Under the pieces are notes generated by a model. That model was not told where the DNA came from, did not search any database, and saw only the letters and a list, made by a program, of their open reading frames with translations. Shown here piece after piece: positions 57,144 through 64,000 of a stretch of 64,000 nt of DNA. The number at the start of each line of letters is the position of its first letter. Positions within the stretch are counted from its first letter, which is position 1. The translations under genes and the position numbers were made by a program. Source of the stretch: Chimonanthus salicifolius (Eukaryota > Streptophyta > Magnoliopsida > Laurales > Calycanthaceae); the NCBI GenBank assembly GCA_013350335.1, contig CM023534.1, forward strand, positions 1,550,001 through 1,614,000. The letters run 5' to 3'.

Positions 57144-57292
57144 TGTTGGGTTTTATGGCTCAAAACCCTTTTGGGTCTGGACAAGCTCAGTGAGTCCAGT
57201 AGACTCAGTCGGTGTTGTAAGCTCAACAGTATTTATATTATTTTTTTCTAGGGTTATCAGTAGCTGATGATTGTTTCTCATGGTATAAGAGC
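57144..57292 (+). mobile_element. Possible LTR with primer-binding site
   Basis: It starts tgttgggttttatggc and ends tttctca at 57280, followed directly by tggtataagagc, one base from the Met-tRNA primer-binding site. A second LTR was not found. Confidence 0.4.
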
Positions 57293-58425
57293 AGAGAGAG
57301 AGACAGAGAGAAAGGGATGGGGAAGGCAGGTTTGTAATCCTTTTAACCTATTTGGGGGCTTCTTCTTAGTGGAATTATTACGGTCTGTGAATGTAGGTGG
57401 TTTTGTCGAATCATGTGAAATTTGCATTCTTCTTATTTGTGCGTGATTGTTTGATTTGTAATTTTATTTTGTATGGGTTGATTGCACAACAGATTAAGTA
57501 ACAGAGTTTGAAAGGGGAAAAAAAAAATGAAAGATTTCAAAAATAAAGTTGTAAGAAACAAGGAGTGAGATGAAAATTTGGACCCTAATGAGTTATGCGA
57601 TAAAATTTCTAGCCTTATTGAAGAAATAGTGAAAAAGGATCTATGTGGAACAAAAGGAAACACGATGAGCAAAAAAAAAAAATCCAATTCAAACTATAGT
57701 AGAAAATACTGTAAAAGAAAGACCGGGAGAATCATAAAATATCACCAAAAATTGTTTATAAAGCAGTAAAGCTAAATACAAAGTCTATAATAATTTATAT
57801 GCTCAGTTAAGAATAGAAGATCTAGGTGGCATTGCAGAGAGAGGGCTGTAAGGCCAATGGCTGCACCGGTGTGAGGGCGAACGGGTGTGGAACACATGCT
57901 CGATGCAGTGGATCACTTGACTGATAACATGTTAGAAAACTTAGAATTTTTTAATTATTTTTAACATATTTCAATAATATCTTAACATAAACAAGAGCTC
58001 AGGACTTCAAAACCCTCACCTCTTCTTGAGTACGAGAGTGTTGGATAAATTCAAATCATCGGATCACACTTATTTATTAGAGTTATATATGGAATTTAAA
58101 TTCATTAGCAGCCTTGGAAAAATGTGAGTTTGAAGAGAGGTGGGAGGAGTAAATTTTGTTCTTGTCCACATGGGACCAAGTGGCCCATCCCTGATTATTA
58201 AACTCTTAGGGTTACTATTATAATTTAATCACAAGTGGTCCAAGGCTTTGGTGAGAGAGAAGAGGTCAACGTCTTAATTATATGTATCTAACCATTAATC
58301 CCTATACTAAATGCAGTTCATCCACCTCTATCTAACCTACTTCTTAATCTACTTTTGAATTCTTCTTTTGTTATAGACCCACATTTTTCTGTCTTTAAAT
58401 TTAAATGCAATTTTGTATTTGATAT

Positions 58426-58450
58426 CAGGACAGGACAGGACAGGACAGGA
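58426..58450. repeat. (CAGGA)5 repeat
   Basis: Five perfect pentamers in intergenic DNA. Confidence 0.95.
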
Positions 58451-58479
58451 CGGCTTTTATAATAAGAGAAAAGATACAA

Positions 58480-58630
58480 TGAACTAGACTTGCATCATGC
58501 TTATGGTAGATTGCGGGTTCAAACCCCCATAGCCTAATTTTGATGTGTCCTAGGAGTAGTGGGCTCATCCGTAAGAATTTTAATAAGATTGTGTTTGAGT
58601 TTTCTACATGTAAATTTAAAAAAAAAGAAA
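58480..58630 (+). repeat. SINE-like sequence with B box
   Basis: It contains gcgggttcaaacccc, a good B box, in a tRNA-like context, followed by about 100 bp and an A-rich end at 58616-58640. The body differs from the 55838 family. Confidence 0.4.
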
Positions 58631-60041
58631 AAAAAGAAAATAAGTAGCCTGTACACGTGGGCCACTTTGCTCAACAATTTTCATGATAACACCATTTATT
58701 CTTAAAAAGTTATTCATCACACTAATATTATTGATGATTTTAAATTTTAATGGCAAATATTCTTTACAAATATTTAAATATTAAACCTTATCTGACATAT
58801 TTAAGTCAATATATATCATATATGGTCGATTCAATTACGTATCATCCTGCTGATTTGTTTTTTGCTTTGACTACTACTATCTTCTCTACCACTTGGAAAT
58901 TAACTTGTAATTAAAGCTCTAGCTTGACATCTGTACGTTCCAACATCCCTTTAGTATCTCTTTCATGGCAAGAAGCCAAGAACCTTAATGAGTTGGTTGA
59001 ATTTGAAAATTGTCTAAAGTCTTTCTTTTGTCTCTAATGAAGTTCTTTTATAATGGGTCTTTACTATTTTAATTGTAAAATTTATTTACTTTATATATTT
59101 AAAATTTTTCATTTATATAATAATATTCACTTGCAAACTAGTTTGCATGAATTTTAGATGGTAGAACATAGTAAATTAAATAGATTCATTCTTCTTCTCA
59201 CACTTACTTACCTTCTATGAATTGCATCTGTACTCAGTTTGACTTTAATTTAACTTTTAAAATCTGTTGATCTAACCCAATGAATTTTCACTTTGAGATA
59301 AATGTGAAATTTTGAATACATAAAACAACATAGCTTCTCTTATTCAATTAAGATGAAATTTTATAGCCTTTATACACAAAGTAAGATCTTTCAAACCTAA
59401 CCATTCATATGGCTCAAATAAGACCATTAGCTATTTACAACGAACAAGAGATCACTACTAGTAATATTTAATTAAATTTAAAAATTGCTTTCAGTAAGCT
59501 GATAGTATATCAAATCCACAATTCATTATAAAGAGTAGGTATTTGTTTTCTATTTCACTTACTTGTTGGAGACAAATGGAACAATAAAATACAAACCACA
59601 CAGTGTATATATTCATTCTATTTCTCTTTTCTTTCCAAATTTACAGTGTCCCCAAGTACAAAATAATCAATTACCTGTTAGAAGAAAACAGAGAGAAAAA
59701 GAAAGAAAGAAATGATATAGAGAGACAAAATTCTAAGAATAACTACAAACCAGCAGCTGATCCTAGAAACTCAAATCACACAAAAAAGAAATAAGAAAAT
59801 TACAGTAATTCACACCACCCTAGAACATCACTAGCTTAGGTGAAGAATTGAATTGGTCTAGAAAAAGTATGGAATCTCTTGTTTGGTAATTGAATCTAAT
59901 AGAGAAAATTCTCTTCAATCCTGTAAGTTGGGTAATCATTGAATTACCCTTAGACGCTTTGGAATTCAAAATTTGCTCCTCAGCAAAGAATTTTCTCCCA
60001 TGCAGAATTCCTTGAAAATTTCATTCAATCCAAACAGGGCG

Positions 60042-63000
60042 TCAGGGACATCTCACATTTCTTCCAGGCCCACCATAGTAGAAGTAATTCCCCCAGACAT
60101 TGTTTCTCCCTGCTCTTATGTCATAACAATTCGAGTGATCGGCTAATACTCGGAGATTAGACACCGGAATCAAGTTATTATCCCAATCAACGACTTGCAG
60201 ATTGCGAAAATATGCCGATCGCCTGAAACCTTCGCCTGCAAAATGGCCGCTTCCCATCTGAGTTGTCGTGTGAAAATTCGACGGTCGGGTGTTTACTATC
60301 TCCCCTCCAAATTGGATCATGTTCGCATGGTTGGCTAAGCGGTTGAACAGAAACGACGGGCCAGTATCCAACCAGTATTCCAGATCCAAATTCAAGCCAC
60401 CAGTGTCCATGTTTTGGATCCTTCAGTTAAAAAATTGGCAAGTTTTTGTTATGATTTTCAATGGTATCAAGAATAGTATCATAGCTGACAACTCATGTTA
60501 GAAAAAAAAATAGTTAATTCTAACACATTATCAGTAGTAATATGGGTAGGAATCCGAAAGTGTGAACACCCAAATGAACTAGACCTAAAGGAATGGAGTC
60601 TGGTCCATGTTTAAGACCATTTGTAAGTCGGGTAAGGTCTAGGTTTGGAAATTTGAGGGATTGATTTAGTAGTCAAAACTTGTATTTGTTTTTGGAAAGT
60701 CTTGGAATAAGTCTCCTTCACTTTCTATCGTTCTATATTCAGCATGTGTGAATTTGGAGGTTTATACATGCCTTAATGATTAGTTAAGTGGGCGACTTAG
60801 ATATCTTGATCTTAAAAAAAATCTAAGTGGGAAGATTTTGAGGTATATGTGTGGGTCTAGCTCCTTGTTGTCTTTGACCTAGACTCCCTAAATATTTGTC
60901 TATGTAGAGTAATAGTATTATTATACTGATTAGATACATTTTATATGTATCTTATATATTCTTTATACACTTCATTTATTAAAATATACTAATATTTGCC
61001 ATGTTACTTTGGCTGGATATGGTTCTAAACTTCGAACTGGCAAGACTCTTGACTGAGTTCGAGTCCATAATACAATTTAAAGGTTCACATCTAACTGTAC
61101 CTTTAACCTAGTCACGTCTATTTCAAATCTCTCTCTCCAGTGTGTCTTTGACCTTATAACACCCAGCTCACATCTCTCTCTCCTCTCTCTCTGCCATAAC
61201 TCCATTTAGGTGAAGGAAAAATGGGGTGGGGGCACCAAGCTTTAAGGAGAATAACCATTTCCCCTTTTTGGACATTGCTTTAATGGCGAAATTTGCATTG
61301 GGAGTGGGTATCCATCCCAAAATATTAATTCAATAGGTGGAGTGATCCAAGTTCTTTATAAGTCTTTAATCTCACCCTTTACAACTAATGTGGGACTCGT
61401 TTGCTGCCCTAATAATCTCTCTCTTGAATAAGGCTCTCCGGTTGATAGAAGGTTGCCGGCCATCCCATTCGGTTAGGAGATCTCTTGTGTCTACATACGT
61501 TGGCCTGGGGATATAGCTCTGATACCACTTGTTAGAAGTGAGTATCCATCCAAAAGACTAGCCCAATAGATGAAGTGACTTAAACCCTTTATAAGTCTCT
61601 AATCTCTTCGTTCACAATTAATGTGGGACTCGTTTGTACTACAAGTATTTCCTTCTTCTACTTAAAAAATATGTCGATTTTCCCGTATATTGGAGATTTT
61701 GAATTTAGAAAATTGGGAAAAAAATTACTTAGAATCAAATCTCATTGTTTGATTGTCATTAGAGAATAGAGAGATTGGTTATTGATTAGATTGAAAAAAG
61801 TTGGAAGAGACTTTAATTAGACTTAGAAAATGGAGATTCACTTATTTTGTATACGTACTTTTAATCTATTGCTTACCAAGCACGATAAGAGTTACTAATA
61901 ATCAACAAAAGCAGTTAAATACACAATTAGATTTCACAATTTTTTTTAGGATAATGATCCTCCCACAGGTGTTTTGTTTAACCAGACAGGGGATTTAGGG
62001 TATTGCCCATTTTACCCTTCCACTGCAGTATAAATCGGCTCACTTCTGGTTCACTGGATCACTGACTCTTCCATTGCGGTATAAATCGGCTCACTGACCG
62101 GTTCATCGGATCACTGAAATTTATCTAAGTGATACTGTTTTTTTCATGAAGAACAACAAATCAGATCACACTGGATTTTTTTTAAAATACTTTCGTATAA
62201 CAGTGGAAGGATAAAATAGATAATATCCTAAAACCCAACTCATTTTATACAAAATGTTTGTGAGAAAATCATTGACTTTTTTTTTAGTCACCGGAGACTC
62301 TTTCTGTTTCCTCTCGATCAGAACCCGGTAATAATGTGATTTCTTGAAAGATTCGAAAGTTTCACCGATTGGAAAGTAGAGACAGCTAGAAAGAAGCCTT
62401 AAGGATCAATCGAATCTTCCTGAGTCGTATAATAGAATCTGGAACTGGGGGATTCTCATAAAAGCTAAACAAAAATAAAGAAATCATTTGATTCTCATCA
62501 AGTCAACTGAGTTGCAAGTCCTAACAGGTTCTAGTTTTTAACACTTGTTTTTCGAGTTTTTAAATGGTGCCTAATATTTTATTTAAGGAGTATTTATATG
62601 AGATGATAGGAAGTGAAGTGGTGGGGTACTGAAATTGACATTTTTATAGCTTAGTTTCAAATGCAATGAATAGGGTGGGACATGTAAGAACCACGCCGAC
62701 AGAATATGAGAGCAATTTCACTGTTTTATCATTTTATTTGTGGATGTTGATAGACTAACTCAGTATGAACCGAAAAAGGAATCCTACTCAAAGGGGAGGA
62801 AAGTGATGACGAGGAATCATCTTATAAAGTGAGATGTTGAGACTGCGAATGAGTTCTATATTAGAAGTATAGAAGGAGATCTAGGAATTTATAAAGGACT
62901 TGAGCCACTCTACCTAAGAGGCTAGTCTTTTGAAATAGGATACCCAGTCTTAACAAGTGGTATCAGAGTCAGGTCTCACACTACCTCATATGGACTCTGA

Positions 63001-63890
63001 AGATCCTCTAGCTGGATGAGATGGTTGGCCTCGTTCGAGGGAGAATTGTTGGGGCTACGAATGAGTCCCATATTGGAAGTTTAGAGAGAGATCTAAGGAT
63101 TTATGAAGGACTTTAGTCACTCCACCAACTATACGAGTCTTTTAGGATGGATACCAAGTCCTAACATGGAACATACTAGTTTTTTGGGATAGATACCTAG
63201 TCCTAACATGGGAGTCCTGAGTTCAATTTCCATTCCACCTCAAAGGACCACTCCTAAAGAGTCACTTGTGTGTGGATAGAGAGACTTATACATGTGTCGA
63301 GGATTGATCGAGTTTTCTAAGAGACCTCAACACCTTGATCATAAAAAAATGAGAAAAAAATCATTAAGAGTAATTTTTGCTATTTGTTTATCACTATTAC
63401 TTCTATTGTTCTTGATAATTTAGTTAACCATGTCGAAAGTTTTTGGAGAGGCAATAAAACTGATAAAGTGTCTATAAGATATATCACGAAAAATGCCTAT
63501 TGAAAATAAAATTGATTATTTAATATTATTTTTCTAAATATCGTAATTAGAGAATCTAAAGGGGTTGGAGTGATAGTCAGCGATCCAGTTTCAGAAAGTG
63601 GGAATTATGAGTTCGATATCTACTTTATCCGGTATATGGGCATAGAGGCTTTGTAATGTCCCAAAAATTATCCGGATGCTCTATAAGACTTAAACACTTC
63701 AATCATAAAAAGACGTGATTAGAGTTAAATTAAAATATATTACCTTCCACACCAATAAAGTGATGTCGAATTGGCCACCATTATAAGCTGAGGTGGGAGA
63801 AATGGCTGCACCAATTGCAATCTTGTTGTTGGTCTGGACGAAGCCTGAGCAAAGGAGGTTGTAGCATCCAGTTGCCTGATATGCATCTGT
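60042..63890 (-). CDS. Neprosin-domain (DUF239) protein, 3' part; last exon frameshifted
   Basis: Two exons lie in the window: 63744-63890 (49 codons, TDAYQATGCYNLLCSGFVQT...) and 60042-60420. Upstream exons lie beyond the right edge. They join in phase 0 as LLVWK|DPKHGHWWLEFG. The last exon carries the family signature WWLEFGSGILVGYW, then QFGGEIVNTR, TQMGSGHFAGEGF and the terminal NVWGNYFYYGGPGRNVRCP followed by a stop. Between GYW and SFLF one extra C (run at about 60359-60362) shifts the frame, so the exon is 379 nt rather than 378. The literal product would lose the last third of the domain. The family includes the secreted proline-cleaving peptidase neprosin of Nepenthes; most members are uncharacterised. 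This is a recent pseudogene or a sequence error. Confidence 0.88.
60690..60828 (+). repeat. SINE-family fragment in neprosin intron
   Basis: It shares the gcatgtgtgaatttggaggttt and tacctt/tatcttgatcttaaaaaaa blocks with the 55838 family and ends in an A-tail. The 5' part is diverged. Confidence 0.4.
61297..61643 (-). mobile_element. TRIM retrotransposon in neprosin intron
   Basis: Direct repeats at 61297-61413 and 61530-61643 share gtatccatcc, ctttataagtct and aatgtgggactcgttt. Beside the right one, 61516-61527 reads gctctgatacca, the exact complement of the initiator-Met tRNA primer-binding site, so the element is on the minus strand. The right LTR reads TGTAG...TAACA in that orientation. 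There is no coding. Confidence 0.75.
62018..62118. repeat. 51-bp tandem duplication
   Basis: ttccactgcagtataaatcg at 62018 recurs as ttccattgcggtataaatcg at 62069. The following 30 bp are also similar. Confidence 0.8.
62835..63166 (+). mobile_element. Complete TRIM retrotransposon, 332 bp
   Basis: The left LTR is 62835-62955 (tgttgagactgcgaatgag...cttaaca) and the right LTR is 63047-63166 (tgttggggctacgaatgag...cctaaca). A two-base spacer precedes the primer-binding site tggtatcagagt (62958-62969). A purine tract gagggagaat sits just before the right LTR. The 91-bp internal region has no coding. Flanking 5-mers tgaga/tggaa match at three positions. Confidence 0.85.
63209..63350 (+). repeat. 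SINE-family copy in neprosin intron
   Basis: The order is gagttcaatttcc, then cttgtgtgtggatagagag, then ttttctaagagacc, then ttgatcataaaaaaa. These are the blocks of the 55838 SINE, with an A-rich tail. Confidence 0.6.
63547..63708 (+). repeat. SINE-family copy next to neprosin exon
   Basis: tgagttcgatatc (B-box-like), a gtatatgggcatagaggctt block, a gctctataagac block and a catcaat-type end catttcaatcataaaaa-like tail place this in the same family. It ends 35 bp from the splice donor of the 63744 exon. Confidence 0.55.
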
Positions 63891-64000
63891 CTGAAAATGG
63901 GTAAAGATATTTAACAATGACTTATTAACAAATTTAAGTAAAATAAAAAAAAAATTGGGTACTTGTACTACTTCACGTTTACAATTTTAAATAAATATAT

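Larger units (their letters stand above)
55346..60041. other. Spacer between CDC48 copy 2 and neprosin gene
   Basis: The first 750 bp are homologous in patches to the copy 1 flank, interrupted by a SINE. Then come a palindromic hAT-like MITE, a probable LTR (57144), a short CAGGA repeat and AT-rich DNA. From 58640 to 60041 I see nothing recognisable apart from low-complexity AT and GAAA tracts. Confidence 0.6.

Overview
This is flowering-plant nuclear DNA: GT-AG introns, AT-rich intergenic sequence, and plant-type LINE, TRIM, SINE, hAT and Stowaway elements. The species cannot be fixed from the sequence. Four protein-coding loci were reconstructed exon by exon. They are a DEG15-type peroxisomal processing protease (minus, 405-21082, 14 exons, 749 aa, C-terminal SKL), two tandem copies of the AAA+ ATPase CDC48/p97 (plus, 27019-37684 and 46756-55345, nine exons each), and the 3' part of a neprosin-domain gene (minus, 60042-63890, running off the right edge).

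Layout. The DEG15 gene fills 405-21082 because introns 4, 5, 8 and 12 are 3-5 kb and hold LINE fragments and MITE-like elements. A 5.9-kb repeat-rich spacer with a TRIM element, a SINE and a hAT-type MITE separates it from the divergently transcribed CDC48 copy 1. Copy 1 keeps every exon and splice site but has one extra base in exon 4 that creates a stop after residue 193. A 9-kb spacer follows. It holds a decayed plastid rpoC2 fragment (39164-39530) and a broken LINE (about 41250-45578) that took in two solo LTRs and two hAT-like elements, each with a recognisable target-site duplication. CDC48 copy 2 has an intact 818-codon reading frame. After another repeat-rich spacer comes the neprosin gene, which has one extra base in its last exon and two TRIM elements in its long intron.

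The genes do not form a pathway. DEG15 matures imported peroxisomal proteins. CDC48 is the general ubiquitin-dependent segregase. Neprosin-domain proteins are secreted peptidase-like proteins. The most informative feature is the CDC48 pair. Each copy serves as the empty-site control for insertions in the other, and a stretch of about 1.4 kb (exon 4 to intron 6) is nearly identical while the flanking introns have diverged. That pattern suggests a gene-conversion tract, and its right edge coincides with a copy-1-specific SINE. No new enzymatic or defence system was found. The novelty lies in the transposon families and the history of the duplication.
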